Part shown: piece by piece, positions 52,076 through 61,959 of the stretch
How the letters are laid out: every line of letters begins with the position of its first letter
Position numbering within the stretch: the stretch's first letter is position 1
Assembly: GCA_023251255.1 (NCBI GenBank)
Contig: JAHEZD010000013.1
Span: forward strand, 1 to 64,000
DNA from: Chitinophagaceae bacterium
GTDB taxonomy: Bacteria > Bacteroidota > Bacteroidia > Chitinophagales > Chitinophagaceae
Reading direction: 5' to 3'
DNA length: 64,000 nt
Position numbers and translations under genes: made by a program
The notes under the pieces: model-generated
Told to the model about the DNA's origin: nothing
The model's input: the letters and a program-made list of their open reading frames with translations, nothing else
Databases searched by the model: none

Positions 52076-52618
52076 ATGAAAAAATTTTCCCTATTGGCAG
52101 CAGTTGCCCTGGTGCTGGGCCTATCCGTAAACGCACAGGTGCGTGAACGCACCACCAATTTCAAAGTGAATATCATTAGCCCTGCCGTGCGTACCGGCTC
52201 CTTCTTCTTTGAACAGAAGATCAGTGCCACTACCACGGGGCAACTGGGCGTGTTCTATACCGGTTATTCATTTGACAACCTGAAGCTGAGGGGCTATGGC
52301 ATCACGCCTGAATTCAGGTACTACGCATCACCTAACAAAGGGGCAATGGATGGTTTCTATGTAGCGCCTTTCTTGCGGTACCAGGACTATACCTTAACGG
52401 AAGACGGCAATGAAGGGAAGTTCACCAGTTTTGGTGGCGGGCTACTGATCGGCAACCAATGGATGCTGAAAGGCGGGCTGAACATTGACCTGTTCATTGG
52501 GCCTTCGCTAACGACGGGAACGGTGAAAATAAAATCGGGTACGGATAATTTTGATTTGCCATTCGGCATCCAGGGATTCGGCATCAGGAGCGGGTTGACG
52601 GTGGGGTTTGCGTTTTGA
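52076..52618 (+). CDS. Small outer-membrane beta-barrel protein (DUF3575-like)
   Basis: A 180-residue protein with signal peptide MKKFSLLAAVALVLGLSVNA Q. It has alternating aromatic/hydrophobic strands ending in FGIRSGLTVGFAF, an outer-membrane C-terminal phenylalanine. Segments such as FKVNIISPAVRTGSFFFEQ, LRGYGITPEFRYYAS and GFYVAPFLRYQDY fit DUF3575-like eight-strand barrels. Function unknown. Its ATG at 52076 follows a short open leader from 52055; a palindrome with a nested REP follows the stop. Confidence 0.78.
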   Translation: MKKFSLLAAVALVLGLSVNAQVRERTTNFKVNIISPAVRTGSFFFEQKISATTTGQLGVFYTGYSFDNLKLRGYGITPEFRYYASPNKGAMDGFYVAPFLRYQDYTLTEDGNEGKFTSFGGGLLIGNQWMLKGGLNIDLFIGPSLTTGTVKIKSGTDNFDLPFGIQGFGIRSGLTVGFAF

Positions 52619-52640
52619 GTTTGGGAAGCATGCTTTGCCC

Positions 52641-52690
52641 CTGCTGGTGGAAAACCTGCCTGCCGACAAAGGCAGTTTTTCCACCAGCAG
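52641..52690 (+). terminator. Hairpin with a REP palindrome exactly in its loop
   Basis: Stem CTGCTGGTGGAAAA (52641-52654) and TTTTTCCACCAGCAG (52676-52690) enclose exactly one 21-bp REP-like palindrome (52655-52675). The outer hairpin lies 22 bp past the barrel protein's stop and was probably its terminator. Confidence 0.6.
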
Positions 52691-53060
52691 GCTTCACGAT
52701 CGTGAACATTCTTACTTCCATGCTTCAACAACTTAAAAAATTACACATTACAAAATTCCTCGCATGAATTCAATTGGTGAAAAACAACAACTGAGGCAGA
52801 GGCAGGAATGGCAGTTAATGGCTTCGCCATTTGCTTTTACCGGGAAGAAAATAAGCCGGGAAGCTCAACCCTGCCTACCGTTAGGCATGGCTTGTTGAAG
52901 GCGGTTTCACGAAGAATGATCCCGTTAGTCGTATGTAGACAGGCTGTTATAACATCCTGCAGGGCTTTTAAGACATGCCCTGGTTAAAAAATATTTAGTT
53001 CCATCTTTTGCAGCAGGGGCTTATCTTGCCGCTGTTCTTATAGGATAAACACCTATCAAC
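52691..53060. other. Intergenic region with repeat debris
   Basis: Holds a decayed palindrome (CCTGCCTACCGTTAGGCATGG, near 52870) and family-1-like phrases (GGCGGTTTCACGAAGAATGA). No gene is seen. Confidence 0.45.
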
Positions 53061-54641
53061 ATGCAAAAAGAAATATCCCTCAAGCTTACACCAAGTGCTG
53101 CAGCCGATGAAGCCAGTATCAGGCAGCAGATTGCCGAACATACCGGACAGGGGCAAGCTGCCATCACCGGTTTCCACAAACTCAAGCAGAGCATTGATGC
53201 TAGGAGCAGGCAACAGGTCTGGATCAACCTGACCGTGAAAGCCTTTATCAATGAGCCTTTCCAGCAGCGTAGCATTGAGCCAATCCAATTCAGTAACGTA
53301 ACGGACAGCAGCAAGAAAGTGATCATTGTGGGCGCAGGCCCTGCAGGTTTGTTTGCTGCACTGAAATTACTGGAACTGGGTATCAAACCGATTGTACTGG
53401 AACGTGGGAAGGATGTACGTGCCAGGAGAAGGGACCTTGCTGCACTGAACAAGGAAGGCGTAGTGAACCCCGAAAGCAATTACTGCTTTGGTGAAGGTGG
53501 TGCCGGTACCTATAGCGATGGCAAGCTGTACACGCGGAGCAACAAGCGGGGCGACATCAACCGCATCCTTAATTTGTTTGTGCAGTTTGGTGCCGAGGAA
53601 AAAATACTGTACGAAGCGCATCCGCATATTGGCACCAATAAATTGCCGCATATCATTACGGCCATGCGGGAGGCCATCATGGCCCATGGTGGTGAAGTGC
53701 TGTTTGAGAAAAAGGTTACCGGTTTCATGACCGAAGGCAATGAACTGAAAGGGGTACAAACCTTTGACGGTGGCCTGTTCAATGCAGCAGCAGTGATACT
53801 GGCCACTGGTCATAGTGCCAGGGATATTTTTGAACTGCTGTACCATAAAAACATCCTGATTGAAGCGAAGCCCTTTGCGTTGGGTGTACGCATTGAACAT
53901 CCACAAAGCATTATTGATGCGGCTCAGTACCATTGCCTTTTCCGTGGCAATTATTTGCCGCCTGCCTCCTACAGTTTGGTGGAGCAGGTGAATGGCCGTG
54001 GGGTGTTCAGCTTCTGCATGTGCCCCGGTGGCATCATTGCTCCTGCCGCTACCAACCCGGGTGAAGTAGTGGTGAACGGTTGGAGCCCCAGCAAACGCAA
54101 CAATCCCTTTGCCAATAGCGGCATGGTAGTGAGCGTGGATGAGGAAAGTTTACAAGGTCAAAAGCTTACAGGTTCGCCAATTGATAGCCCCCTGGCATTA
54201 ATGAACTTCCAACAAATGGTGGAGCAACAATCATTTATTGCTGGTGGCGGTAAATCGGTGGCACCTGCATTGCGGGTGGTTGATTTCTGCAACGGCAAGG
54301 TTTCGCAATCATTGCCAGCCTGTTCGTACCTGCCGGGCATTGTGCCTGCTGATTTCAGGAACATACTACCGGGCTTTGTGCTTAAAAGCCTGCAGGAAGG
54401 TATCAAGGCCTTTGGCCAGCGCATGAAGGGTTATTATACCAATGATGCCGTGGTGGTGGCCACGGAGAGTAGGACCTCCTCCCCTGTGCGCATACCCAGG
54501 AACAATGACAATTTGCAGCACCCACAAATAAGGAACCTCTATCCCTGTGGCGAAGGTGCGGGCTACGCAGGCGGCATTGTAAGTGCCTGCATGGATGGGG
54601 AAAGGGTGGCGGGTATGATTGCGAGTGTAATCAGTGCATAA
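53061..54641 (+). CDS. FAD-dependent oxidoreductase (COG2509 type)
   Basis: A 526-residue flavoprotein. Residues 1-~88 form a small N-terminal alpha/beta domain. The Rossmann FAD motif is KVIIVGAGPAGLFAALKLLE (about 90-109), followed by VLERGKDVRARRRDLAAL. NYCFGEGGAGTYSDGKLYTR and a second dinucleotide-like segment (AAAVILATGHSARDIFELL) are characteristic of this uncharacterised but widespread family. The C-terminus ends GEGAGYAGGIVSACMDGERVA. The substrate is unknown. Monocistronic by position. Confidence 0.88.
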   Translation: MQKEISLKLTPSAAADEASIRQQIAEHTGQGQAAITGFHKLKQSIDARSRQQVWINLTVKAFINEPFQQRSIEPIQFSNVTDSSKKVIIVGAGPAGLFAALKLLELGIKPIVLERGKDVRARRRDLAALNKEGVVNPESNYCFGEGGAGTYSDGKLYTRSNKRGDINRILNLFVQFGAEEKILYEAHPHIGTNKLPHIITAMREAIMAHGGEVLFEKKVTGFMTEGNELKGVQTFDGGLFNAAAVILATGHSARDIFELLYHKNILIEAKPFALGVRIEHPQSIIDAAQYHCLFRGNYLPPASYSLVEQVNGRGVFSFCMCPGGIIAPAATNPGEVVVNGWSPSKRNNPFANSGMVVSVDEESLQGQKLTGSPIDSPLALMNFQQMVEQQSFIAGGGKSVAPALRVVDFCNGKVSQSLPACSYLPGIVPADFRNILPGFVLKSLQEGIKAFGQRMKGYYTNDAVVVATESRTSSPVRIPRNNDNLQHPQIRNLYPCGEGAGYAGGIVSACMDGERVAGMIASVISA

Positions 54642-54758
54642 TTTTCGTTGGTGGGCAGCAGATAAACAAGCTATTGCACCGCAACCCACTCTTACCAGCA
54701 GGGGCACTTATACGGTTGAACTTTATTGAACTATCTTGGAGATGATAATCCTCATTAC

Positions 54759-55220
54759 ATGCGGCATCCGTTCAATATAAAGAAGCTCTTCATTTTTATA
54801 TCGTGCTTTATAGCATTGTTTTTCATTGCGCAATTGGAATGCAACAACTTCAAGTTCAAAACACCAGTTTACAGCATCCTATGGATTGGCCTGCCTTTTT
54901 GGGTATCTAGGCGCTTACCCAAGGAAGCAACCATAAAAACCATTGCTATTGTATTTGGCATATTCGGCTATTTTTTATTGACCCTGTATTTCATGCTGAT
55001 CTATATAATAGGCTTCTGTGCATGGGGAAAAGAAGAAAGGCTTCTATATATAAACAAAAAAAACAACTCGGTTTCATTGGTGGCGCGTGGGTATAGTTGC
55101 TATGGCACAACTGAGGATTTTACTTTATTCAAGGAACATAAACTGACTGAACATTTGAAATGGGTAACAGAATTTACAGGCAACCCTAAAGACACTACTG
55201 AATGGCGGGAAATACATTGA
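54759..55220 (+). CDS. Unknown small membrane protein
   Basis: A 153-residue protein with three hydrophobic segments (LFIFISCFIALFFIAQL, VYSILWIGLPFWVS and IVFGIFGYFLLTLYFMLIYI IGF) and a hydrophilic C-terminal ~60 residues (GYSCYGTTEDFTLFKEHKLT). No family is recognised. The frame is open from a TTG at 54726; the ATG at 54759 is preferred. Confidence 0.55.
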   Translation: MRHPFNIKKLFIFISCFIALFFIAQLECNNFKFKTPVYSILWIGLPFWVSRRLPKEATIKTIAIVFGIFGYFLLTLYFMLIYIIGFCAWGKEERLLYINKKNNSVSLVARGYSCYGTTEDFTLFKEHKLTEHLKWVTEFTGNPKDTTEWREIH

Positions 55221-55254
55221 AAATCATTAGCCACCGATAAATATCCCGTGCAAG

Positions 55255-55560
55255 CATAAAACGTTCCGATGGAACGTCTGTAAAACTCCGCTCCATTTTT
55301 TTCTACCCATAAAATGTTCCGATGGAACAGGGGCCTTTGCGGACATTCTTCATCCTATTGCCAGTGCTTTGTACCCCTGAACCTAAACTTCAGGAACGTT
55401 CCCATCCATATCATTATCATGAATCCATAAAACGTTCCGATGGAACGCACATTCAAACCCAATCAATTTTTCCGCCCATAAAATGTTCCGATAGAACAGG
55501 GGCCTTTGCGGACATCCTTCATCCTATTGCCAGTGTTTTGTATTTCTAGAATCACAATGA
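55255..55560. repeat. ~170-bp tandem duplication with GTTCCGATGGAAC palindromes
   Basis: CATAAAACGTTCCGATGGAACG occurs near 55255 and 55425. AAAATGTTCCGAT[GA]GAACAGGGGC occurs at 55311 and 55480, followed in both by a near-identical stretch to TTTTGTA. This gives a period of ~170 bp and four palindromes. A fifth related palindrome (CGTTCCGTAGGAACG) lies near 55635 and another (TCCGTCCCTTCGGGACG) near 55580. Confidence 0.75.
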
Positions 55561-55812
55561 GCCAAAATAAAATTGCTTATTCCGTCCCTTCGGGACGACT
55601 TATGGGTAGACCATCATTATGAAAAGGGTTTTCGTTCCGTAGGAACGTTTTGTGCTGGTTTATTGAAAACATCCTCAATATAAATCGGATGTGCAAGGGA
55701 AACCATTTAGTTTTTCAGGGTGTTGGAGCGTGTTAGTGGATTGCTCCATGCTGTGTAGTTGATAGTAAGTAGAGATTGTTTTGTTTCATCCTTGACAACA
55801 CCACGCTTCAAT
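55561..55812. other. Intergenic region between the duplication and the sdh operon
   Basis: Apart from the two palindromes noted with the duplication, I see no gene or clear signal. Confidence 0.4.
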
Positions 55813-55840
55813 AAAAAAGCCCACTTCTCAGTGGGCTTTG
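55813..55840 (-). terminator. sdhCAB terminator
   Basis: AAAGCCCAC / GTGGGCTTT stem with a 6-nt loop followed by TTTTTTAT on the minus strand, ~26 bp after the sdhB stop. Confidence 0.75.
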
Positions 55841-55865
55841 AAAATATTCAATCCAGTAAAAAGGA

Positions 55866-56615
55866 TTATTTATCTGCTACCAAACTGGCTGTCAGGTATT
55901 CCTTGTTCAGCATGGCAATATTGGTAAGGGAAATTTCCTTGGGGCAAGTGGCTTCGCAGGCACCCGTATTGGTACATGCACCAAAACCTTCCTTGTCCAT
56001 TTGGGCCAACATATTTATTACACGGCTATGGCGTTCGGGTTCACCCTGCGGCAACAAAGCCAAATGGGAAACCTTTGCGGAGAGGAAGAGCATGGCACTG
56101 CTGTTTTTGCAGGCTGCTACACATGCACCGCAACCAATGCACATGGCGGCTGCAAAACTTGCATCGGCCTTGTCCTTATTGATGGGCAATGCGTTGCCAT
56201 CAACAGCATTACCTGTGTTCACGGAAATATAACCACCAGCCTGTATGATCCTGTCGAAAGCAGTCCTGTCAACCACCAAGTCCTTGATTACGGGGAATGC
56301 ATTTGCACGCCATGGCTCAACTACCACCGTATCACCATCTTTGAAAGCACGCATGTGCAACTGGCAAGTAGTGTTTGCCTGCCAAGGGCCATGTGGCTTG
56401 CCATTGATATACATGGAACAGGCACCGCAGATGCCCTCACGGCAATCATGGTCAAACGCAACAGGTTCCTCACCATCCTGAATAAGCTTTTCATTCAGTA
56501 CATCAAACATTTCAAGGAAGGACATTTCAGAAGAAATATCTTCTACCCTGTACATTTTAAATTCACCTTTTGACTTACCGTTTTGCTGCCTCCAAACCTT
56601 GAGGTTCAGATTCAT
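55866..56615 (-). CDS. sdhB: Succinate dehydrogenase/fumarate reductase iron-sulfur subunit
   Basis: A ~249-residue electron-transfer subunit of complex II, on the cytosolic face of the inner membrane. It carries a 2Fe-2S ferredoxin domain ([18 protein letters not shown], then CQLHM). The second domain has the 4Fe-4S/3Fe-4S cysteines in [15 protein letters not shown] and [15 protein letters not shown]. The text matches the class of three-subunit enzymes with a single cytochrome b subunit. ATGs at 56615 and 56630 both fit. It is the last gene of sdhCAB, followed by a terminator. Confidence 0.95.
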   Translation of the reverse strand: MNLNLKVWRQQNGKSKGEFKMYRVEDISSEMSFLEMFDVLNEKLIQDGEEPVAFDHDCREGICGACSMYINGKPHGPWQANTTCQLHMRAFKDGDTVVVEPWRANAFPVIKDLVVDRTAFDRIIQAGGYISVNTGNAVDGNALPINKDKADASFAAAMCIGCGACVAACKNSSAMLFLSAKVSHLALLPQGEPERHSRVINMLAQMDKEGFGACTNTGACEATCPKEISLTNIAMLNKEYLTASLVADK

Positions 56616-56668
56616 GTTGTAATGCTCCATATCAAAAAATTGGTCAATGATTAAATTGGATATCAGTA

Positions 56669-58642
56669 TTATTTATAGTTGCGTTGGCTTGGTTTGATTA
56701 CCTCGTACTTCAACTCTTCCTTATGCAGGTTCCAATTGCTTTCACCAGCATATTCCCAAGCAGCCACATACATGTATTGGTCATCATGGCGCATTGCTTC
56801 GCCATCTTCTGTTTGGCTTTCCTCACGGAAGTGGCCACCACAGCTTTCATTCCTGTCCAAAGCATCCTTGCACATCAATTCGCCCAGTTCAATAAAGTCG
56901 GCCACACGGCCAGCTTTGTCCAGTTCCGGGTTGAACCCTTCAATGGTACCTGGAATTTTCACGTCGCTCCAGAATTCTTTTTTCAACGCTTGTATTTCAG
57001 CAATCGCTTCGGTCAATCCTTTTGCATTACGGGCCATGCCGCATTTCTCCCACATGATCTTGCCCAAGCGCTTGTGCAGGCTTTCTACGGATTGCTTGCC
57101 CTTGATATTCATGAGGGTCACCAACCTATCATTCACTTCCTTTTCCGCTGCTGCAAAAGCTGGATGATCGGTGGAAACGGGCTTATTGTAAATTTCATCC
57201 GCCAAATAGTTACCAATGGTGTAAGGGATTACAAAATATCCATCGGCTAGACCCTGCATCAATGCACTTGCTCCCAAACGGTTGGCTCCATGGTCACTAA
57301 AGTTGGCTTCACCCAAACAATAAACACCTTTCAATGTTGTTTGCAGTTCATAATCCACCCAAAGGCCACCCATGGTATAATGCACGGCCGGATAAATCCT
57401 CATGGGGAGTTCGTAAGGGTTTTCACCTGTTATCTTTTCGTACATGTCAAACAGGTTACCATATTTTTCTTTCACTACCTCTTTGCCCAAGGCAATGATT
57501 TCGTCCTTGCCCACACCTGTTCTTCCCTCCTTGCTCACTTCAATTTTGCCGTAACGTTCTATGGCTGCAGCAAAGTCCAAGTAAACAGCTTGCTTGGAAG
57601 TGCCCACGCCGTATCCTTCGTCGCACCTTTCCTTGGCAGCCCTTGAAGCCACATCACGTGGTACTAGGTTACCAAAGGCAGGGTACCTTCTTTCCAAATA
57701 GTAATCCCTCTCCTCTTCTGGAATGTCAGTTGCTTTTCTGGTATCGCCTTGTTTCTTGGGAACCCAGATACGTCCATCGTTCCTTAAGGATTCCGACATC
57801 AAGGTCAACTTACTTTGATGGTCGCCACTTACCGGAATGCAGGTTGGGTGGATCTGTGTATAGCAGGGATTGGCAAATGCCGCACCTTGTTTATGCGCTT
57901 TCCATGCTGCAGTTACATTGCTGCCCATGGCGTTGGTAGACAAATAAAAGACGTTACCATAACCGCCAGTGCAAAGCAGTACTGCATTGCCGAAATGCCT
58001 TTCCAACGTACCGGTAATCAGGTCCCTTGCAATAATGCCTTGGGCCTTGCCATCCACCATTACCACTTCCAGCATTTCATGCCTGGAGTACATGGTTACA
58101 TTGCCCAATGCTACTTGGCGCTCCAATGCTTGGTAAGCGCCTATCAATAATTGCTGACCAGTCTGACCGGCAGCATAGAATGTACGCTGTACCTGTGTTC
58201 CACCAAATGAACGGTTGCTCAATAATCCACCATACTCCCTTGCAAAGGGAACTCCCTGTGCCACGCACTGGTCAATAATGTTGGCACTTACTTCGGCCAG
58301 GCGGTGAACGTTTGCTTCCCTTGCACGGTAATCGCCCCCCTTAATCGTATCATAAAACAAACGGAAAACGGAATCACCATCATTCTGGTAGTTCTTGGCG
58401 GCGTTGATACCACCCTGAGCGGCAATGCTATGTGCACGGCGTGGACTATCCTGGAAGCAGAATGCTTTTACTTTATAGCCCATTTCACCCAAAGACGCTG
58501 CAGCAGAAGCCCCAGCCAGACCCGTACCCACAATAATCACTTCCAGTTTACGCTTATTGGCAGGGTTCACCAATTTGCAATGGCCTTTGTAATCTGTCCA
58601 TTTATCATCCATTGGTCCCGCAGGAATTTTTGCATCTAGCAT
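56669..58642 (-). CDS. sdhA: Succinate dehydrogenase/fumarate reductase flavoprotein subunit
   Basis: A ~657-residue catalytic subunit of complex II that interconverts succinate and fumarate with covalently bound FAD. Seen: FAD-binding [20 protein letters not shown], the histidine-linked FAD site [20 protein letters not shown], and the active-site region around [20 protein letters not shown] and [24 protein letters not shown]. The frame opens with a TTG at 58657, but the ATG at 58642 ([10 protein letters not shown]) matches family members. Operon order sdhC-sdhA-sdhB with gaps of 91 and 53 bp. Confidence 0.95.
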   Translation of the reverse strand: MLDAKIPAGPMDDKWTDYKGHCKLVNPANKRKLEVIIVGTGLAGASAAASLGEMGYKVKAFCFQDSPRRAHSIAAQGGINAAKNYQNDGDSVFRLFYDTIKGGDYRAREANVHRLAEVSANIIDQCVAQGVPFAREYGGLLSNRSFGGTQVQRTFYAAGQTGQQLLIGAYQALERQVALGNVTMYSRHEMLEVVMVDGKAQGIIARDLITGTLERHFGNAVLLCTGGYGNVFYLSTNAMGSNVTAAWKAHKQGAAFANPCYTQIHPTCIPVSGDHQSKLTLMSESLRNDGRIWVPKKQGDTRKATDIPEEERDYYLERRYPAFGNLVPRDVASRAAKERCDEGYGVGTSKQAVYLDFAAAIERYGKIEVSKEGRTGVGKDEIIALGKEVVKEKYGNLFDMYEKITGENPYELPMRIYPAVHYTMGGLWVDYELQTTLKGVYCLGEANFSDHGANRLGASALMQGLADGYFVIPYTIGNYLADEIYNKPVSTDHPAFAAAEKEVNDRLVTLMNIKGKQSVESLHKRLGKIMWEKCGMARNAKGLTEAIAEIQALKKEFWSDVKIPGTIEGFNPELDKAGRVADFIELGELMCKDALDRNESCGGHFREESQTEDGEAMRHDDQYMYVAAWEYAGESNWNLHKEELKYEVIKPSQRNYK

Positions 58643-58733
58643 ATCGAAGAGTTTCAAGATTTAAGAACAAAAAGTAGTAGGCTTTTTAGTGGAATTTTTA
58701 TGTAGCCAGTTTTGTATTTCAGTTTCTTCTTGG

Positions 58734-59417
58734 TTAAAGCCATCCAAAGTGGAAGCTCAAGGGCATCATGGCAAAGGCCAATGGCACAATGATGGAAAAA
58801 CCATAGCCCAAGCTTTTCAGCATGATATGGTACCTTTTATTATGAACGCCCAAGGTTTTGAATGCACTTTGAAAACCATGTGCCAAGTGGTAACCCAAGG
58901 CTGCACAGCCCAACACATAAACCAGAATGGTCAAAACAGTTACTGCATCCCTACCGGAAAATGTTTCCTGCATCTTGGCGTACAGGTCTATCTCCCCACC
59001 TAAGCTCAAACCTTGGCTTGAACGGTTGGGCAACCAGAAATTTGATAAGTGGAGGATCAGGAACAACAACACGAGTGTTCCCAACAGGGCCATGCTGCGG
59101 CTGTACCATTTGCTGCCACCATTTCCATAGCTTACGGCGTAACCAATGCTCCTGGCTTTCCTGTTCTGCACAGTAAGCATATATCCCTGTACAATATGGA
59201 GTATCAACCCAAGAAACAAACCTATTTCCAAAATTCTCGGAACAATATTGGCCCCCATGAAATGGGCCCCTTTATTGAACATCTCACCGCCATCATTGGC
59301 CCAGATGCAGGCATTCAAACTAACGTGAACGATTAAAAAAAGAATGAGGAAAATTCCAGTGAAGCTCATTACCAGTTTCTTGCCTATGGAAGAAGTGAAC
59401 ATTTGTTTCCAAGTCAT
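58734..59417 (-). CDS. sdhC: Succinate dehydrogenase cytochrome b subunit
   Basis: A 227-residue inner-membrane anchor with five helices (KLVMSFTGIFLILFLIVHVS; PRILEIGLFLGLILHIVQGY; ALLGTLVLLFLILHLSNFW; AVTVLTILVYVLGCAALGYH; YGFSIIVPLAFAMMPLSFHF). Histidines within or near the helices are candidate b-heme ligands. It fits the cytochrome b558 family of complex II. First gene of the operon; a TACTTTTG -7-like box lies on the minus strand at 59457-59450, with only a weak -33 element. Confidence 0.93.
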   Translation of the reverse strand: MTWKQMFTSSIGKKLVMSFTGIFLILFLIVHVSLNACIWANDGGEMFNKGAHFMGANIVPRILEIGLFLGLILHIVQGYMLTVQNRKARSIGYAVSYGNGGSKWYSRSMALLGTLVLLFLILHLSNFWLPNRSSQGLSLGGEIDLYAKMQETFSGRDAVTVLTILVYVLGCAALGYHLAHGFQSAFKTLGVHNKRYHIMLKSLGYGFSIIVPLAFAMMPLSFHFGWL

Positions 59418-59449
59418 ACAGTGATGTTGTGGTTGAAAAATTTTCGTGG

Positions 59450-59457
59450 CAAAAGTA
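59450..59457 (-). promoter_or_regulatory. Possible -7 box of the sdhCAB promoter
   Basis: TACTTTTG on the minus strand fits TAnnTTTG, 33 bp before the sdhC ATG. The -33 TTTG is not well matched. Confidence 0.35.
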
Positions 59458-59602
59458 TGACATTGCTAAATGCCAATTACCATGTACGGAAATTTTTATT
59501 GTGATAATTGTCATCTATAAACTCAAACGATTGCGTTAAGCAAAACGCCATCACTGCTCAAATAAAATACAGCCATAAACAATCAACACTTAAATTTGGA
59601 TT

Positions 59603-60850
59603 ATGTTTAAGTTGCTCAGCATTCTGTGGAACAGTTTCAAAATGGCCATGCAGGAGTTACGTGTGAACAAGCTGCGGACCTTTCTCTCACTGTTTGGCAT
59701 CACCATTGGCATCTTCTGCATCATTGGCGTTCTGGCAACTGTGGACAGCTTGGAAAGGAAGGTGCAGGATGATTTGAAGAAACTTGGCTCCAATAGCATC
59801 TATATTGACAAATGGGAATATGGTGGAGGGCCGGATTATCCTTGGTGGAAATATGTGAAACGCCCGTCCCCCAAATATGAGGAGATGCAGTTCATTAAAG
59901 CCAAATCATATTTGGCCACCAATATTGCTTTCAATTGCAGTGAAAATGGTACGGCATCCGTTCCTGATGCCAGCTTGTCCAATGTCAATTTCATTGGTGC
60001 TTCAGAAGACTTCAGCAAGATACAGGCCTTGGAGATGCAGGTAGGCAGGTATATCAATGATGCGGAGTTTACAAGGGGAACACCTACAGTTGTTATAGGC
60101 GACAATGTGGCCACTGAGCTTTTTGGTACAGCAGAAAAAGCTGAAGGGAAGGAAATCACTTTCCAAGGGAAAAAACTCATTATTGTTGGGGTAATAATAA
60201 AGCAGGGCCAATCATTTGCCAATGCTTTTAACTTCGATCAGGCCATCATTGCTTCCTACAGGTACTTTGCATCCATTTACAATCCTGACAAAAGCGATCC
60301 CGTGATAATGGTGCAGGGCAGGGAGGGCGTGAGCACCAAATTCCTGCAGGACGAGCTCCGTGGCATCATGCGCCAAATACGGAGGATAAGCCCTACTGGT
60401 GAGGAGAATTTCAGTTTGAACGATATCAACTTCTTTGCCGAACAAACAAAGACATTTTTCAGTTCGGTAACCATTGGAGGCTGGGCCATTGCTGGTTTAA
60501 GCTTGATTGTTGGGGCGTTTGGGGTGGCAAACATCATGTTCGTTACCGTTCGTGAACGTACCAGCCAAATTGGTTTGAAAAAGGCCATTGGTGCAAAGAA
60601 CAAAACCATACTAACAGAATTTTTATTGGAAAGCGCCTTCCTGTGTATTGTTGGTGGCTTGATAGGCTTGCTACTGGTCTGGATACTGACGAAGGTGCTT
60701 GGCACCGTGATGCCTTTCCCTATTTACATAGCACCGAATATTATTATACTGGCCATTAGTATATGTGTGGGCCTTGGGATCCTGTCTGGAATCATTCCAG
60801 CATCCATTGCTGCGAGAATGAACCCTGTGGAAGCAATAAGGACAAAATAG
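59603..60850 (+). CDS. MacB/FtsX-type ABC transporter permease
   Basis: A 415-residue inner-membrane protein with one N-terminal helix (TFLSLFGITIGIFCIIGVLA, about 27-46) and a large periplasmic MacB_PCD domain (about 50-280). Three C-terminal helices form the FtsX domain (GWAIAGLSLIVGAFGVANIM F, FLLESAFLCIVGGLIGLLLV and IIILAISICVGLGILSGIIP). RERTSQIGLKKAIGAKN and ASIAARMNPVEAIRTK are the usual coupling and end motifs. Such permeases drive mechanotransmission for export or lipoprotein release. The ATPase partner is not adjacent. The cargo is unknown. Confidence 0.9.
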   Translation: MFKLLSILWNSFKMAMQELRVNKLRTFLSLFGITIGIFCIIGVLATVDSLERKVQDDLKKLGSNSIYIDKWEYGGGPDYPWWKYVKRPSPKYEEMQFIKAKSYLATNIAFNCSENGTASVPDASLSNVNFIGASEDFSKIQALEMQVGRYINDAEFTRGTPTVVIGDNVATELFGTAEKAEGKEITFQGKKLIIVGVIIKQGQSFANAFNFDQAIIASYRYFASIYNPDKSDPVIMVQGREGVSTKFLQDELRGIMRQIRRISPTGEENFSLNDINFFAEQTKTFFSSVTIGGWAIAGLSLIVGAFGVANIMFVTVRERTSQIGLKKAIGAKNKTILTEFLLESAFLCIVGGLIGLLLVWILTKVLGTVMPFPIYIAPNIIILAISICVGLGILSGIIPASIAARMNPVEAIRTK

Positions 60851-60896
60851 TTCAACTGTTTGATTGCTTAATTGTCCAATTGTTTCCCACCACAGC

Positions 60897-60904
60897 TAAT
60901 TTTG
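60897..60904 (+). promoter_or_regulatory. Possible -7 box of the tsaD promoter
   Basis: TAATTTTG fits TAnnTTTG and is followed 23 bp later by the TTG start of tsaD. It supports a short leader and a non-ATG start. The -33 element is not convincing. Confidence 0.4.
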
Positions 60905-60927
60905 CCCAACATTTAAACAATTGAACT

Positions 60928-61959
60928 TTGGCACAATTGAACCCCGTTTCCATTCTTGCTATCGAATCTTCCTGCGACGAAACTGCTGCTTCCATTTGTG
61001 TGGACGGGAGAATACTGTCCAATTATATCGCCAACCAGACCGTGCATGAAAAATATGGGGGTGTGGTACCCGAGCTGGCAAGCAGGGCCCACATGCAGCA
61101 TATTGTTCCTGTGGTGGATGCTGCATTGAAGGAAGCTGGACGCAGTGTACAGGATATGGATGCGATAGCATTTACACAAGCACCCGGCCTGATCGGAAGT
61201 TTATTGGTCGGGAGCCAATTTGCGAAATCATTGGCAATGGCATTGGACAAACCCTTGATTGCTGTACACCACATGCAGGCACATGTACTGGCCAATTTGA
61301 TTACTGCCAACGGAGATGAAAACAATAAACCCGATTTCCCTTTTTTATGCTTGACCGTAAGTGGCGGGCATACACAAATTGTGCTGGCCAGTTCCCCCCT
61401 TGACCTAAAGGTTATTGGTGAAACCATTGACGATGCCGCTGGTGAAGCTTTTGACAAGAGTGCCAAAATATTGGGGCTACCTTATCCTGGTGGACCACTC
61501 ATAGACAAATATGCCAAGGAGGGTAACCCGCTGAAATTCAAATTTGCGGAGCCACAGATTCCCGAACTCAACTTTAGTTTCAGTGGATTGAAAACCTCCG
61601 TACTATATTTCATTCAAGCCGAAACAAGAAAAGACGAACGGTTCATAGAAAAGAACCTGAACGACCTATGTGCTTCCATCCAGCATACCATCATCCATAT
61701 TTTATTGAAGAAGTTGAACAAGGCTGTACAACAGACTGGTGTAAAAAGAATCTGCATTGCAGGCGGGGTGAGCGCCAACAGTGGTTTAAGGAATGCCTTA
61801 AAGGAAATGGGCAATAAGAAAGGATGGCAAACTTTCATCCCCAAGTTTGAATACTGTACAGACAATGCTGCCATGATTGCCATTACGGCCTACCATAAAT
61901 ACCTGAACAAAGAATTTGTTGATTTGGATATCAGCCCAAGTGCAAGGGCTGAATGGTAA
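60928..61959 (+). CDS. tsaD: tRNA N6-adenosine threonylcarbamoyltransferase TsaD
   Basis: A 343-residue enzyme that transfers the threonylcarbamoyl group to A37 of ANN-decoding tRNAs, with TsaB and TsaE. Seen: ILAIESSCDETAASICVDG, VPELASRAHMQHIVPVVD with the two metal-binding histidines, LLVGSQFAKSLA, CLTVSGGHTQIVLA, GEAFDKSAKILGLPYPGGP, CIAGGVSANSGLRNAL and CTDNAAMIAI. Length is normal. There is no ATG near the N-terminus: translation must begin at TTG 60928 or TTG 60937. The first gives MAQLNPVSILAIESS and follows a -7-like box. Confidence 0.95.
   Translation: MAQLNPVSILAIESSCDETAASICVDGRILSNYIANQTVHEKYGGVVPELASRAHMQHIVPVVDAALKEAGRSVQDMDAIAFTQAPGLIGSLLVGSQFAKSLAMALDKPLIAVHHMQAHVLANLITANGDENNKPDFPFLCLTVSGGHTQIVLASSPLDLKVIGETIDDAAGEAFDKSAKILGLPYPGGPLIDKYAKEGNPLKFKFAEPQIPELNFSFSGLKTSVLYFIQAETRKDERFIEKNLNDLCASIQHTIIHILLKKLNKAVQQTGVKRICIAGGVSANSGLRNALKEMGNKKGWQTFIPKFEYCTDNAAMIAITAYHKYLNKEFVDLDISPSARAEW

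Noticed and set aside
59591-59598. TAAATTTG (-7-like) before the FtsX-type permease
   Set aside because: It lies only 5 bp before the ATG, too close to be the promoter unless the mRNA is leaderless.
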